Positions 1-12,486 of a stretch of 64,000 nt of DNA are shown here, in pieces. Position 1 is the stretch's first letter, and every line of letters begins with the position of its first letter. The stretch covers positions 62,001 through 126,000 of the forward strand of contig NW_026516713.1 of NCBI RefSeq assembly GCF_025766255.1, read 5' to 3'. The position numbers were made by a program, and so were the translations under genes. The notes beneath the pieces were generated by a model. The model saw only the letters and a list, made by a program, of their open reading frames with translations, did no database searches and was not told the origin of the DNA. This stretch comes from Zychaea mexicana (Eukaryota > Mucoromycota > Mucoromycetes > Mucorales > Lichtheimiaceae).

Positions 1-1137
1 GGTCACGGAAATGTGCTTACACTTGAAAAAGTGGTTCGCGAAAATGGTCGAACATATATCGTTCTCGAATATGCATCTGGCGGCGACTTATTCTCTGCGA
101 TCACACAACAACAAGGCATTGCTGGCAACAACCGAGCTATCAAGCACATTTTCCTTCAGATCTTAGACGCCGTACACCACTGCCATCAAGTGGGCATTGC
201 TCACCGAGACTTAAAACCTGAAAACGTTCTGATGTTTTCCAATATGCAAGTCAGACTCGCCGACTTTGGTCTGGCCACCACACAATCCGTCTCTAACGAG
301 TTCGGCTGTGGATCTAGCTTTTACTTCTCGCCCGAGTGTCAAGGTCAGTTGGTCAAGAACAATGAGCGTGTCAAGGGCTACAGCACCTATCAGAACGATA
401 TCTGGAGCTTGGGTGTCATTCTTGTCAATCTTACTGCTGGTCGGAACCCATGGCGCCAGGCAACTATGAAAGATCCTACCTTCTCCACCTATGTCAAGAA
501 GCCCCGTGGATTTTTTAAGTCTATCTTGCCTTCCATCTCAGATGAATTGAACGAGCTCTTGTCGCGCATTTTTTGCTTGGATCCTGCTCGTCGTATTTCT
601 CTTCCAGAATTGCATCTGCGCGTTGCGCGCATGCGATCGTTCACCACTGCCAATAATATCACATCGTCATCGGCCAAAGTTCCACATACTCCTGTAACTG
701 TCCCAGCTCCTGTCGCTGTTGCGTCTCCCCAACCTGCCACCTTGAAATACACTCGATCGCTCATGTATACCCTTTGCAACTACATTGACGGCTTCAGCGA
801 CGAAGAAGACACACAAGCAACATTCGAGCCAAGTACCTTGCGCGTCGCTGCCGACACAGCACCCAAAAATAACAACTTCAACACCAAACACACAGTCATT
901 CGCTCGGTACAAGTACCAGCAACAACACCTTATCCACCACCGTCATCGCGCTTGCCCCCTACTCCTCCCTCTCCTTGCTTCTCATCATCACCTTGCTCCT
1001 CCGTCTCTTCACTGACTTCGTCACCTGAATATCCCTCAACGCCACGCGCTGCTGCTATTCAGCTGACCGAGAAAATGGAAATTGATTTTCCTGCCGATCT
1101 TGGCTTTTCACGATACCGTCTTTATAATCATGCTTAG
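1..1137 (+). CDS. Ran1/Ksp1/Sks1-like Ser/Thr protein kinase, 3' part
   Basis: The reading frame is open from base 1, so the 5' end lies outside the window. The visible protein starts inside the N-lobe (GHGNVLTLEKVV, around helix C/strand 4), then gives the hinge (YIVLEYASGGDLF), the catalytic loop HRDLKPEN, the DFGLAT metal-binding motif, an activation segment with GCGSSFYFSPEC, and NDIWSLGVILVNLTAGRNPW. The GCGS...SPEC and GRNPW signatures are typical of the fungal Ran1/Pat1-Ksp1-Sks1-Vhs1 family, which controls nutrient responses and the mating/meiosis switch. About 150 residues of Ser/Thr/Pro-rich tail follow the kinase domain, probably a regulatory or phosphorylated tail. All catalytic residues visible here are intact. 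Which paralogue it is cannot be decided. The kinase call is very safe; the subfamily is inferred from motifs. Confidence 0.88.
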   Translation, partial: GHGNVLTLEKVVRENGRTYIVLEYASGGDLFSAITQQQGIAGNNRAIKHIFLQILDAVHHCHQVGIAHRDLKPENVLMFSNMQVRLADFGLATTQSVSNEFGCGSSFYFSPECQGQLVKNNERVKGYSTYQNDIWSLGVILVNLTAGRNPWRQATMKDPTFSTYVKKPRGFFKSILPSISDELNELLSRIFCLDPARRISLPELHLRVARMRSFTTANNITSSSAKVPHTPVTVPAPVAVASPQPATLKYTRSLMYTLCNYIDGFSDEEDTQATFEPSTLRVAADTAPKNNNFNTKHTVIRSVQVPATTPYPPPSSRLPPTPPSPCFSSSPCSSVSSLTSSPEYPSTPRAAAIQLTEKMEIDFPADLGFSRYRLYNHA

Positions 1138-3651
1138 ATTTTCCTTTTTCTCCTTTCCTTTACATACACCCTTCTGTAAGATTATAATTGATTACATACA
1201 TTTTTTTCTTCTTCTTTACACTACACTACCCTATACACTTTCGTTTTTATACACAATATCTGGTGTTTGATATCAATAGCAATTGATACTAGCTCCTTCT
1301 TATAATATTAAGATCAAACAATTACATGCTCTAATCGTTAATAATAAAATGCTACGAAGTAATTGCTGCCACTACTTTACGATAAGTTCAACACATGCTT
1401 TAAGGTCTTTTTTACTCTGTAATTTGAACGCTATTTGCGTTCCGGAAACTTTTGTGTCCACTAACATCCTCGTCTTTTTCTCTCTCTTTTTCCTATTCCT
1501 CCCTTCTCCCCTTTTCAATCCTTCTTCTTCTTCTTGTTCACCCTCCAGGAGATTCCCTCTTCTGCTTTTTTTAGCAATCTTTTTTTTTAGAATTTCAATC
1601 GATCGCGAACAAACATCGTAGACCACGTTGCATTTGGGGGCATATTGTTTGTTGATCGTCAACGTACGTACGTAAATGATCAATGTCTTTTATATCATCA
1701 CAAATTCTTTAATGATAAAGTCGATTTATTTATCACTTCTGATGATAACAATAATTATTATTTATACAGTGATTATGCACTATAATTATCCGCATTCAAA
1801 GACTATTACATCTACGCACGAAGTTCCAATATAATTGTGGTATATAGAACGGTGTCATATACATACTTTAAAGTCTGTTGGGTTTAGGGTTGAGAGAATG
1901 TTCGATTTGAGTAACCCTCACCCAAGCTATTATGACCGCGTGTGACGTCGACGATCTATCAAATCGTCATTTTTTCATAATGGCAAGCGCGCTCTCCATG
2001 AATCGCTTTGCATTAAATTGTCTCTGTACATATCGCTTCTCCTATTTTCTATTCATAGCTAATTCGCGTGTACATCGTCTGTAAAGCTAGTAATTTGTAG
2101 TAGTACTAGGTATTTTCCTATAAAATACGAATGCTGCGTCATGATGTAACCTTCCTAGATTTATGATGTGATGAAGGTGGTACATTTTTCTGATAATCGT
2201 ATTTTTTTCTGCAGCAGCTAAACAAGTTGTGTGTACATATCTTCCCCGGGCAGCCAGATCAATCGGATTTGTCGTTCCATAGCTAATTATTATGTTTAGT
2301 TTAGGACCAGTGATGTTGCTTACATGTTTTTTTATATAATGTAGTAGTGTAGTTATGTACTATTGTGTATCCCGCTGCACATTATAAGGTCTGACGGCAA
2401 TTGATGGACTATTGTTATCTCTACTATCATCGCTATGTACATACCCTTACGTTTTACTGCCGTTAGCTACATAGCACAACGAGATTTCCACCACGATTTA
2501 TTACATGCATATCGGACAACTGCTTACAATATGCCTAAACTACTACCATCACAAATCACACTCATACAACCATTTACTGTATATGTACAGCTTGTACCAA
2601 CCTGTGTAGGGATTTTTCGTACAAGTGTGGTCCTGCCATTTCCTTAAAAGGAGCGTACATATGTTTCAATTCCATGGGTCGTTTAACTCAAAGTTCAACG
2701 GATCGAACCCTATAAAAAAAGGAGCTCGTGATAAATCGCTTTTTGACACTACTGTAGGGTTCAGTACTGTATAGGGCACCAAACTATAAGACACGCTACT
2801 CAGGGTTAACCTTGACTTTCGAAGACATCATTTTGAGGCCGATTTAAATTCATTGTTTGCAATACGTTGATCATTTTTTACTGCATCCATACGTACTGAA
2901 TTTCTTAGAAAAGCATACACGCCCCAAACAAGTACACATTCTACTACAGTGCTGTCTTTGGGGTTTGGTAAAGAGCAAACTGAAGCCGATGTAAACAACA
3001 ATTGAGTAAAGCCACCTATTACACCATTATATAGACGTATACGAATGGTTGAATTAGAACCTAAATGAATACGGTCGATGTTCTGTTATCTTGTAACCAA
3101 AAATCAAATATCGTCAGCTTACAGGTGGGGTGTTTAATGAATTGACATGTTGCTTGCATAGTGATAACTTTTCGATAATCAATTCCGTTCTGCTGAATGC
3201 AACGTCATCTGGTCCCTCTACAAGCAACATAACCGAGCCCTAATCACTTTGGAAGTTATCATCGAGAATTTTCCATTAACGATCCTTCTTTTCCATCATC
3301 CTCTATCGCTTATGACTGTTTCACAACTACATAGTCCTTCAATTTCTAAACTGTTATCAAAAGGACAAAGAACACTACTGTATTCTCCGCTAATCAGAGA
3401 ATGACCTGAAGATAACCATAGTTTTCACTCCTTTAAATCAACTACATACATTTATGTAAACTGTGGTGCTGCTACCCGAATCCCGCAGATAAAAAAGGTG
3501 TGTGTCCATACGAAAAAAAAATCGAAGAAATTGAAAGAAAGTGGTTCATACATATTGTAACATATAATTACACAATCTACATTGTGTATTCTTTTATCTA
3601 GGTATATACAATACAAGTGCAAGCATGAAAAAGCGAAAAGGTACTGCTGAT
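1138..3651. other. Intergenic, no gene recognised
   Basis: About 2.5 kb of AT-rich sequence between the kinase stop and the 3' end of the MFS gene, so the two genes converge. It begins with a pyrimidine-rich 3' UTR (1138-1600). Open frames here are short, start mostly at non-ATG codons and show no recognisable motif. A TTTAGGG-like string near 1883 occurs once only. Confidence 0.6.
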
Positions 3652-6013
3652 CTATTTTCTAACCTTGCTTTCAAGGTGATTCTGCTTGATAAATGAGCAA
3701 GCAATAAAACCTAACAAGGATACAACAACGCAGAAAAAGAATGAGCCTTTCAAAGCAGTTTGGTATGCTCCTAGCACAACTTCCAAAGCATCATCCGGTA
3801 GAAGGTGGCGGATGTCGGTCATTGATTTGCGTGCAATGTCGATAATCTACCAGACCGAAAAAAAGTTTAGCTTTACTAGATTCAAAACATTATTTCAGGC
3901 TTTTCTCCCTCTATACCTTGTCTGCATCTGGACCGGTAATCTTTTCGCTAAGAATATGTTTGACAACGCCTTGGAAAATAGCGGACGTTGCCGAGATACC
4001 TATCACGCCGCCAGCAGATCGGAACAGATACGAAATGGATGTGATCGTTGCCATTTCTATGTAACAAACACAGAGCATTGTTATTATTGATCCAGAAAAC
4101 TAGCATTTTAAGAAGAAAGCATTAGAAGTGTGCTTACCATGCTGCTCCACGCATGATAACATAGCAATCAAGGCCGAAGTGATGATAGATCCAGATGCGA
4201 AGCCATCCATCATGAGAGTTGGAATGATAAAGTAATATGACGTTGTTGGCTGCCACTGCGAGTAGCAAATCATGGAAACAAGTGCTAATGCGGATGCACA
4301 CAACAAGTACCGACGATATTCACCAGTGTGTGACATGTAGAAACCGGATGTCAGTGAACCAGCAGACATTGCAATGACTTTGGGAATGAAGAACAAGCCA
4401 GCTTGTGAGGGGGTATATCCCAAAAGACCCTGTTATCCGAGCATCGAGCGGATTTAATTGAATCAATGACTTTATGTTGGAGTAACATGATAGAGTGTAA
4501 ACGAGTCATTACCTGGAAGAAAAGGGGCGTAGTGAAGGTCGTTCCATAGCTGCAGGTAATACCGAAAAGGTTCGTTAGCGCACTTGCGAACGCCGTTCGG
4601 TTAGACACGATATGCCATGGCATGATAGGGAATTTGGCAACTTTAGCTTCGATGATGCAGAATGCAATAGCAAACACAACGCTTCCACTCAGCGTACCAA
4701 TAACAAGTGGATCAGACCAGGCTTTCGTGTTGCCTCCCCAAGAAGTTGCCAGCATAAAGCAAACCACAGACAGCACTACAGTAATGGCACCTGCATAGTC
4801 GATCTTCTTAAACCGTTCCCATAATGTTGATTCTTCTTCCTGTTCCTTCAAATTGTAGTTTGTCAAGATTCCGACGGATACGTAAAGTGTCATCAAAAGA
4901 ATTGGTAGATTGATATAGAAGCAATAGCGCCAGCCAATGGTATCCGTAATAAAGCCACCTATCAAGAAAATAATGTGTGAGCATTCTTAAAGTGAAATGA
5001 TCTAGGATCAGGCAGAAAAACAATAGAGGGCAGTAATAACCTAATGGGGCACCGATAACAGATCCCAACTAGATACACAACCAGGTATTAGTACTTTCTA
5101 TCATTGTATCATGCTTCTAATGCCATCGTTTCCTCGTCCTACTACTTACGCCATATGCAATGTTTGCATAACCCTGGAATTTGCCTCTTTCCCGCAATGA
5201 TACCAAATCCGAAGTAATCACTGCTGACATCTGTACGTAAAAGTTAAAATTACACCCATACATATGCAAACGATACTCCTATATTTATTTACCGTATTGA
5301 GACCACCACCACCAATGCCAGCCACACCGCGTGCGATGACCAAAGTCCACAAGCTGTTGGCAGCTCCACAGAAGAAGGAACCAATGAAGAAAATTAAAGC
5401 GGCAAACACGAGAGCGTTTTTACGACCAAACGCATCCGAAATTCGTCCATCTGTAGGTCACATAAATTGTCAGCCTCTCTCTCTTTTCCTCCAAGGTGTC
5501 ACAAGAATAATTTACATAGTGGTTGTAATGCAGTATAGCTCAACATGTAAGCGGTAGCAACCCAGATAATTTGATTTGATCTAAAGTACACAACACGCAC
5601 CCGGTTAGCTTGCAAAACCACAGCTCACTTTTTGAACATTTCTCCGCGATGGTCCTTACTGCTTGAACTGTGTGCCGATTTCTGGGTAAATTGTTGCGAC
5701 AATGCTCGAGTCGAGCGACGATAAGAATACACCTATCCATAAGCTGACAAACCAACCAGAGAGTTAGTAGCCCTATCTTACTACTTGCTCAAGTTTAGTG
5801 CAATTTTTCTTCATACCCTATGAGAATTACAAAAAGATGGGCACCGTTCAGTCTTTTGGATACCAAGTCGTCCATTTTCGCTTTGGCGCTGTTTTCGGTC
5901 GAAGACGAGCTTGACGATACGACGCTGATGTCGTCATTATCCTCCACATAGGTTCTGTTGGACACGGATCTGTTGCTGAGCAACGGTGCAGTCTCCCCAC
6001 TGCCACTGCTCAT
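3652..6013 (-). CDS. MFS transporter, DHA2 (14-TM) family, Vba/Fnx1-like
   Basis: Multi-exon gene read on the minus strand from ATG at 6013. Residues 1-60 are a Ser-rich cytosolic tail (MSSGSGETAPLLSNRS, with an acidic/Ser run), followed by TM1 and the DHA2 motif LDSSIVATIYPEIG. Later exons give FIGSFFCGAANSLW and ARGVAGIGGGGL (antiporter-type Gly-rich helix), then GGFITDTIGWRYCFYINLPI, a family hallmark. The last exons read SYLFRSAGGVIGISATSAIFQ and end with a membrane helix and a Lys-rich tail, stop at 3652-3654. I joined the 3' exons by GT-AG junctions near 4136/4058 and 3916/3850. Family members export basic amino acids or drugs, often at the vacuole; the APLL dileucine-like N terminus fits vacuolar sorting, but that is inference. 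The substrate is unknown. Predicted length is about 560 residues. Confidence 0.82.
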
Positions 6014-6505
6014 GGTATACTAACGGGAACAAGAAAGTTGTAGAAAAAGAAGGTTAATTTATTTTTTCTCAACAAAGAAAGATAAATCCGCAAGAGCGGA
6101 GGCAGACGGATGCAAATTCATCCAAAAATGGTCCCAGTGACCGCAAACAGATTTGCCGGAACAAAAGATCACACAACGGATCGAAATTTCCATACGGCTT
6201 GATCATGATAGCTGCATGGAGACATGCTGCAACAACATATGAGTTTGTGAAGGTGTAATCCTCAATTTGCGTTTTTCCTCTGATATATTCACTCTGTAGA
6301 AAAGACATTGTGATGGTCGTAGATGGTCTTCACAGGCTCTGTGTCACCATTTATGATCCGCGGGTTGATAAATTGTCTTTATTATACGGTTTTTTTGCGG
6401 GCTTACACTTCCTTGATAAGGTTCAATTAGCTCTTCAAGTTCCGGACAGATAAGCTTTACATATTTACATCTTTATCGTGGAGGAGCATGGCGGTAGTGA
6501 ACAGT
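6014..6505. other. Intergenic
   Basis: Tandem spacing between the end of the F-box gene (6506) and the start of the MFS gene (6013), both on the minus strand. It would hold the MFS promoter and the F-box 3' UTR. The one open frame here (6069-6308, minus) has no recognisable motif. Confidence 0.5.
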
Positions 6506-8293
6506 TTATCTATACGTGCTGTATCTACATTCAACCCCATGTCGTCCCAACTTGTCGCGCGCATAACTGACTGCATCTTGGCTTATGGCATTGCAGTTGT
6601 TAAGCATTAGTAGTTGCAATCCATCCACATTATCCACCAGCTGTCGCAAACCAGTACCCGTGACTTTGGGACAGTTTGATATATTAACTTTTCTCAGCAT
6701 CGTTGCTCCGCTTAATGCCTTAAGAACTGTGTTTGTCACCGAGGCTACGGACTGGAGGTGCACCACTTGTAGAGCCGTGCAACTCTGCAAGACAGCACAC
6801 AAACTGGCCTCGGTGAATGCTGCTGAGTTCTCTATATATAATTCACGTAGCTGTGGTGCGCCGACAGCAGAAAGTCGTTCCGTTATTTGCGAGGTTAGTC
6901 GTGCACAACCACGTATGTCAAGGATCTCCAAAGTATTGTGGTTCGTTTGAATGGCAGATGCTACAGTGTCGTCGCTAATCTCACAGAACGTGGGAAATCC
7001 TAGTTCGGAGATTCCACGTTTCTTTGGTGCTGCTGTTGCTGATGCTGCCATGTCATCCCAGCCGGCATGATGCTGCTGGTAACGGAAACTGGTCAACTGA
7101 GGACACGACTGCCATGCCAACGAGAATACAGCATCGCCGTACGGGGGATAAAGCGCAAGATGTGTCAGATGTGGACAGTGTACAAGTAGGTTTTTCAGAG
7201 TTGCAAAGTCAATGGATCGGCTGCTTGTAAACGATAATTCTATGTGCGTGAGAGCAAGCGCTTTCTTGATTTGTAAGTCTGAAGGTGTCTCGTCCTGGTA
7301 TACTATTCGAGAGATCGTTGGACAGATCTCGAGAACTTCCGAAAGTGTTGATAATGGGATGCCCGTATCCGTCAGCTGCAAAAACCTTAAATGCCTTCCC
7401 ATAAGCCGCAGAGTGCGTAAAAGCAAATCAAGTTGCAGGTCGCACTCGATAAATCCTAAAGTTTGTTTAAAGGGTAATCAATCATATTTGCAGTTAATAC
7501 TGAAAATGAATATGAACTTACGAAGGCATTCAACATAGTGACAATCACGGTCTATCAATAGTTGCAGCATTTTGTTTGATCGGTTACGGTTTCCAGCCAT
7601 CGTAAATTTGCGCATGTAGCGGCCGTTGACATAAGACATGTACTGTTTCATCGCATGTGCCGATAGCTTGGACGAGCTAAAGTCGATTTCTCGCCACATA
7701 CCAGACCAGCCCTTTAGCAGCGTGCGCCAGGAACGGGAGACAGCCATGCATTGTATCCGCCGTTCAAAGGAGAGCAGCTCGAAAATATGCTCGATTATAT
7801 CGAATGGCAGTACTTTAACAAAGTCGATTCGCTGTTGCTTTTGCTTCTTGAGCTGCTTCTGTACTGCCTTTTTCATTTCGGTCAACTGGGTATAGCGTGG
7901 ATCTGTTTTTGCAACTGTCTTTAACGCGCGATCGTAAACTGCGACAGCTTTTGGGAGACGTTCTTGGAGCGAGAAAAGTTTTCCGGCTCGAAGGTACCCT
8001 TTAGAGTGTGTTGGGCTAGCCTTGATCATTGTTAATGCATCTTCCAATCCCTTGGTAAGGTTTCCATCCTTTTCATGCGCGGCTGCGCGGCAATCGATCA
8101 GCGTTATGTTGCTGCTGTCGTTGAGGTTGATGGCGTTCGAAAAGTGACCGACGGCTTCTTTATACTTTGCTTCAGCAAAGGCTTTCTTGCCTAGCTCAAA
8201 TGGTTCCATCCATGGATGGTATGCTCGTCGTTTTGCTAGTGGACCAACAATAGCTGGTGTGTTGCCGGTGTCTGGAGTGGCTCGTTTTTGCAT
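6506..8293 (-). CDS. TPR + F-box + LRR protein, Pof3/Dia2-like
   Basis: Two exons (8293-7522 and 7455-6506) give 573 residues; the GT-AG intron restores ...HYVECLRFIECDLQL. I chose ATG 8293 (MQKRATPD) because the longer frame starts at a TTG. Order of domains: an N-terminal TPR block (residues about 25-140: ELGKKAFAEAKYKEAVGHFSNAINL, KGYLRAGKLFSLQERLPKAVAVYDRAL), a Lys/Gln-rich linker, an F-box (VLPFDIIEHIFELLSFERRIQCMAVSRSWRTLL cut across residues about 160-200), then leucine-rich repeats to the C terminus (DIRGCARLTSQITERL, VNISNCPKVTGTGLRQL). TPR-F-box-LRR is the arrangement of fission yeast Pof3 and budding yeast Dia2, SCF ubiquitin-ligase receptors acting in replication and genome stability. 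It is divergent from eIF3c with a 161-bp shared promoter. The orthology is inferred from architecture. Confidence 0.8.
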
Positions 8294-8454
8294 GATGAAA
8301 GGCAGCAAGCAACAGACGCGTCGTGCTGCTGATGTCCAAAACAGGAAGGAGGATCAAAAAGTGACTTGCAGTTTTTTATATTTTTTCACTGCAAAGCCAG
8401 CAACAGCAAGCAAACCCTCCACCCTTTGTAAAAAAAAAAAAGGTCTCCTTAACG
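8294..8454. promoter_or_regulatory. Short bidirectional promoter, F-box gene / eIF3c
   Basis: Only 161 bp separate two divergent ATGs (8293 minus, 8455 plus). It must contain both 5' UTRs and core promoters. A poly-A run (8430-8441) lies just upstream of the eIF3c start. No consensus TATA box is clear. Confidence 0.5.
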
Positions 8455-11089
8455 ATGTCGCGATTCTTCCGTTCGGTGTCTGATTCAGAAAGCGATTCAG
8501 AATCTTCTGATAACGAGTCTTTCATTTCAGATGAGGAATTGTCCTCAGAGGCTGAAGAGTCGGATGAAGAAGAACAAGCCCAAGAAGAGCAGCCCAAAAA
8601 ATCTCGATTTTTGAAAGGTGCTGAAAGCGACTCGGACGAAGAATCCGATGAAGAATTCGGTCGTAAGCGTCAGGTGAAATCGGCTCTCGACAAGCGTCTT
8701 GATGAAATGAACAGCTCTCTCAAGGCGATCGAAAACGGTCAAAAGAACAACGATTGGAATCTTATCTCGTCTGGTAATTGTCAACCACACATGACGTGTA
8801 GAATTCTACGGTTAAAAAAATTTACAGGAGACTCAATCGGTTTTTTATTGATTTGTGGTTTTCGTGTTGAAAAGAATTCGACAAGTTGACCGCCAGCGTA
8901 AACAAGGCGACGTCCGGTTTCGATGCGATCCCTACTCCTAAATTCTATATCAAGACTATTGTCGAAATTGAGAATATGTTGCAGGAAGCCCCCAAGGAAA
9001 AGGCTGGCGGCAAAAAGAAGGGCGCTGCGTCAAAGGGATTGACCAACGTGAAGCAAAAGATGCGAAAGATCACTAAGCAGTACGAGCAACAGATTGCCGA
9101 ATACAAGAAGGATCCTGAGGCATTCATGGCTGAGAAGGAAGAGAAGCCCGAGAGCCCTACACCAAAGGATTCGAAGCCCAAGGCTGCTACTGCTACTGCT
9201 ACTGTCGATGAGTCTGAATTGGATGGTTTCACTTCTGTTGGAAAGGGTGGAAAGACGATTGTTCCTATAACGGCCGATAACATCTTTGTCAAGTTGCGTG
9301 AAGTCATGGAGAGCCGTGGCAAGAAGGTAATTTAAATTTTAACGGTTGTTTTAGAGAAATGAGAGAAATGTTAGAAAAAAAGGCAGTAATTTGACGACTG
9401 ACCCTTTTTATGCTTTTTTCATTCTAGAATACTGACCGTGATGAGCAAATTACCACCCTCGAGCGTCTTCTCGAAGCAGCCGAATCATCATTCCAAAAGA
9501 TTCTCGTTCTCTTGGCTCTTATCCCATCGCGTTTCGACGTTAACCTCAGCATGGCCGAGCATATGCAGGTCGATGTCTGGAAGAAGGTTGAGACCGAAGT
9601 GAATCTTTTGCTCAGCATTCTGGAAAAGGAGACCTCGTTTGTTGTCCGTGAGGATGCTGACGAACTTGATCATGATGACAAAGACATCGTTCCTGAGAAG
9701 GGCCAAACTATCTACATTCGCGGCTCCATTATCAGTTTAGTCGAGCGTTTGGATGACGAATTCACAAAGTCGCTGCAGAGCATCGATCCTCACACCACGG
9801 ATTACATCGACCGCTTGCGTGATGAGCCAGCCTTGTATGCCGTCTTGGTGAGAGCACAAGCATACATTGAGACAAACAACATGCTCGGAAACTTGCCTAG
9901 AATCATCATCCGCCGATTAGAGCATTTGTACTATAAGGTAAAAGTGATTTAGCAACAAGGAGGGGAAAGTGGATTTACTAAGCATTTTCACCGGTATTAG
10001 CCCAACCAAGTCATCCAGTCGACAGAAAAGATCTCCAAGTCACTTTTGCCCGATTACATCAAATCGAACGTTATTACTGTCGAAGAGCCTTCACAGTTGG
10101 TTCACCAGCTGTGCACATACCTCTACAAGCAGAACATGTCAGTCCTCCGCACCCGTGCAATGTTATGTCACATCTACCACTATGCTCTTCACAAGCATTT
10201 CCACACCGCCCGCGACATGTTGCTCATGTCCCATTTGCAAGAGTCTATCCACCAAGCCGACATTTCTACACAAATTTTGTATAACCGCACAGTGGTCCAG
10301 ATTGGTCTGTGCGCATTCCGCGACGGTTTGATTAAGGAGGCACATGCCTGCTTGCAGGAGATCCAGGGCTCCGGTCGAGTAAAGGAGTTGCTCGCACAGG
10401 GCGTCCAGGCACAGCGATACGGTCAGCAGACCACGCCAGAACTCGAGCAGCTTGAGCGTCAACGTCAGCTTCCATTCCATATGCACATTAACCTTGAGCT
10501 CCTCGAATGCGTATTCCTGACTTGCTCCATGCTCCTCGAAATTCCCGCACAAGCACAAGCTGGTCCCAACAACAAGCGAACGATCTCCCGTCCCTTCCGC
10601 CGACTCCTCGACTACAACGAGCGCCAGGCATTCGCTGGTCCTCCCGAGAACACCAGAGATCACATCATGAGCGCGGCCAAGGCACTTGCATCCGGCGAGT
10701 GGGAACGTGCCCGCGATTACATTTTGGCTATCAAAATTTGGAACCTGATGCCCGAGACCCAGGAGATTAAGGATATGCTTGTCCACAAGATCCAGGAAGA
10801 AGGCCTCCGCACATATCTGTTTACCTACGCATCCTACTACTCAACCCTTGGCCTCGCACAACTCGCAAATATGTTCGATCTACCAGTAGCACGAGTGTCG
10901 GCTATCGTCGCAAAGCTCATCTGGAACGAAGAATTATCGGCTTCGCTGGATCAGGTTTCGCAGGCTGTCGTGTTGCACCGAGTAGAGCCCTCGCGACTCC
11001 AAGTTTTGTCACTCCAGTTCGCTGAAAAGGCTGCAAACTTAGTAGATCAGAATGAACGTCTCTTGACCACTGGCCGCGATCGGCAATAG
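8455..11089 (+). CDS. NIP1: Eukaryotic translation initiation factor 3 subunit C (eIF3c/Nip1)
   Basis: Four exons (8455-8773, 8875-9326, 9428-9937, 10001-11089) splice in frame to 789 residues, close to the family length. The protein starts MSRFFRSVSDSESDSES, the acidic N-terminal segment that in yeast Nip1 contacts eIF1 and eIF5. It continues through SRFLKGAESDSDEES, AIENGQKNNDW, a Lys-rich linker, then the helical-repeat core (IPSRFDVNLSMAEHM, LVHQLCTYLYKQNMSVLRTR). The C-terminal PCI domain includes LRTYLFTYASYYSTLGLAQL and the winged-helix region ending RLLTTGRDRQ. eIF3c is a core scaffold of eIF3 on the 40S subunit. Exons 2-4 are intact with no odd residues. The 3' end converges on SNF8 with only 99 bp between stops; an AATAAA at 11161-11166 may serve as polyadenylation signal. 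Confidence 0.97.
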
Positions 11090-11188
11090 TTCATTATCGC
11101 TCTTCTCTCTTTCTCTCAACCAACCACTCTGCCTTGTTGTGTATAACGTTTTTGCAGTAAAATAAAAAGTTTCCATTTTTTTAATGCA

Positions 11189-12367
11189 TTACTCATCCAA
11201 ATGAAAATAACTGGGTATCCAATATGTGTCTCCGTCCTCGCCTTGTTCGTCGATCCATGCTAAGCCGTCTTGCAATAGATGGTCCTGTACGAAAAATATT
11301 TGCAAATCTGTTGATAAAGCTTCATCAATTTTACCAATTCACATCATACATAAACTACTTACCAAAGCATTCTTGATTCTCGTATCATTCCATCCTAATT
11401 CATTACGGATGATATTGATATTCAAGTATTCCGTTTTCTAGTTGTTTTAACGTCAGTTGCCATCCTTGAATACTCATTAAGTCCATGACAATCAGCTATA
11501 CCTGTGCTAGTAGCAGCAATGCAGACTGGTCCTTATCCAATTCCTTGGGTACAGATCGTATCATTTTTCGGTTGCCAATGGGTATTACTTCGAATCCACC
11601 ACTTAAAGGCTTCAGTGTGCGAATGGCCCGGACAATGTCATCTCTACATCGTACCCAATAATATCACAGTGAGCATAGCTTCTATTTTTATTTTGTCGTA
11701 AAAGAAAACCATACTCTGTAATTTCTTGCTGCTTTCCACCCTTCCCATTACGCCGCATTATATCCAAGCGTCGTTGTAACTCATTTATTTCCGTCAATCC
11801 GCCGTCGCGTGATCTAGTCGCTATGCAACTCTCAATAATTTGAATACCAAGCTCGTAATAAAAGTCACCGACACCCAGCAAGTCTGCCCAAAAACCCTTG
11901 TTGGCTAATACAAAAGGGTAAGCGTTGTTATCAGAGGTAAAGGTATTCCAGGTTTGAAAGACATAGAAATATATCTTACAGGCAAGAGGATCGACGCCGA
12001 TATTGGCGCACATGCGTTGGAAATGGGCCCGAAACGTCGGATCTTTGCGTATATCCTTTCTATGCTTCCGGGCAAACTCTTGAAGATTTTCTTTGAATGT
12101 ATCCAGTTGTTTTTGGAGCTGTCAAAATATGTGCATTCTGTTATTTATAGATGGACGAGTGCCTATCGCTATTTGAATATATGTATATAATACCTGCTCG
12201 AGCTCTTTGGCAGCAATGTTATCACCGATCTGTTGGAAATCTCTCTACAGCAACAGGTTCAATAAGAGGGACACAAAACATACTTGAGCACAACAAAAAA
12301 CCATTGCTCTTACATCGAGTTTAGTGCGTTGCTGTGCGTGAGCGATGCCGGCAGGTCTACGTCGCAT
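11189..12367 (-). CDS. SNF8: ESCRT-II subunit Snf8/Vps22
   Basis: Seven exons on the minus strand, starting at ATG 12367 ([17 protein letters not shown]) and ending at TAA 11189-11191. Splicing with GT-AG borders gives [38 protein letters not shown] sequence, [73 protein letters not shown] and [14 protein letters not shown]. These are the N-terminal coiled region and the two winged-helix domains of Snf8/EAP30, which with Vps25 and Vps36 forms ESCRT-II for sorting ubiquitinated cargo into multivesicular bodies. Length is about 245 residues, as expected. It is divergent from COG8 (119-bp gap), another membrane-traffic gene. Exon borders were set by reading the frame across each junction, so individual small exons are less certain than the gene. 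Confidence 0.93.
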
Positions 12368-12486
12368 GGCGTGATCAAGTATGAATTGAGGAAGAGCTGG
12401 ACAAGAGTACGTAAAGTGTCGTGTTCAACTGTTCAACTCCGAGCTGCTGTTCCGCTTGCTGCTGCCTTTTCTTCCACAACTTCGCC
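12368..12486. promoter_or_regulatory. Bidirectional promoter, SNF8 / COG8
   Basis: 119 bp between the divergent ATGs at 12367 (minus) and 12487 (plus). Two vesicle-traffic genes would share this region. No clear TATA box is seen. Confidence 0.45.

Noticed and set aside
2690..2790. tRNA-like B box (GGTTCGATCC on the minus strand at about 2701-2710)
   Set aside because: No A box at the right distance and no cloverleaf can be drawn around it.
8293..8308. F-box protein start at 8308
   Set aside because: That codon is TTG; the first ATG is at 8293.
12421..12486. COG8 start at 12421
   Set aside because: Would add 22 Cys-rich residues within the short promoter shared with SNF8; MSDLDGND at 12487 fits the family better.
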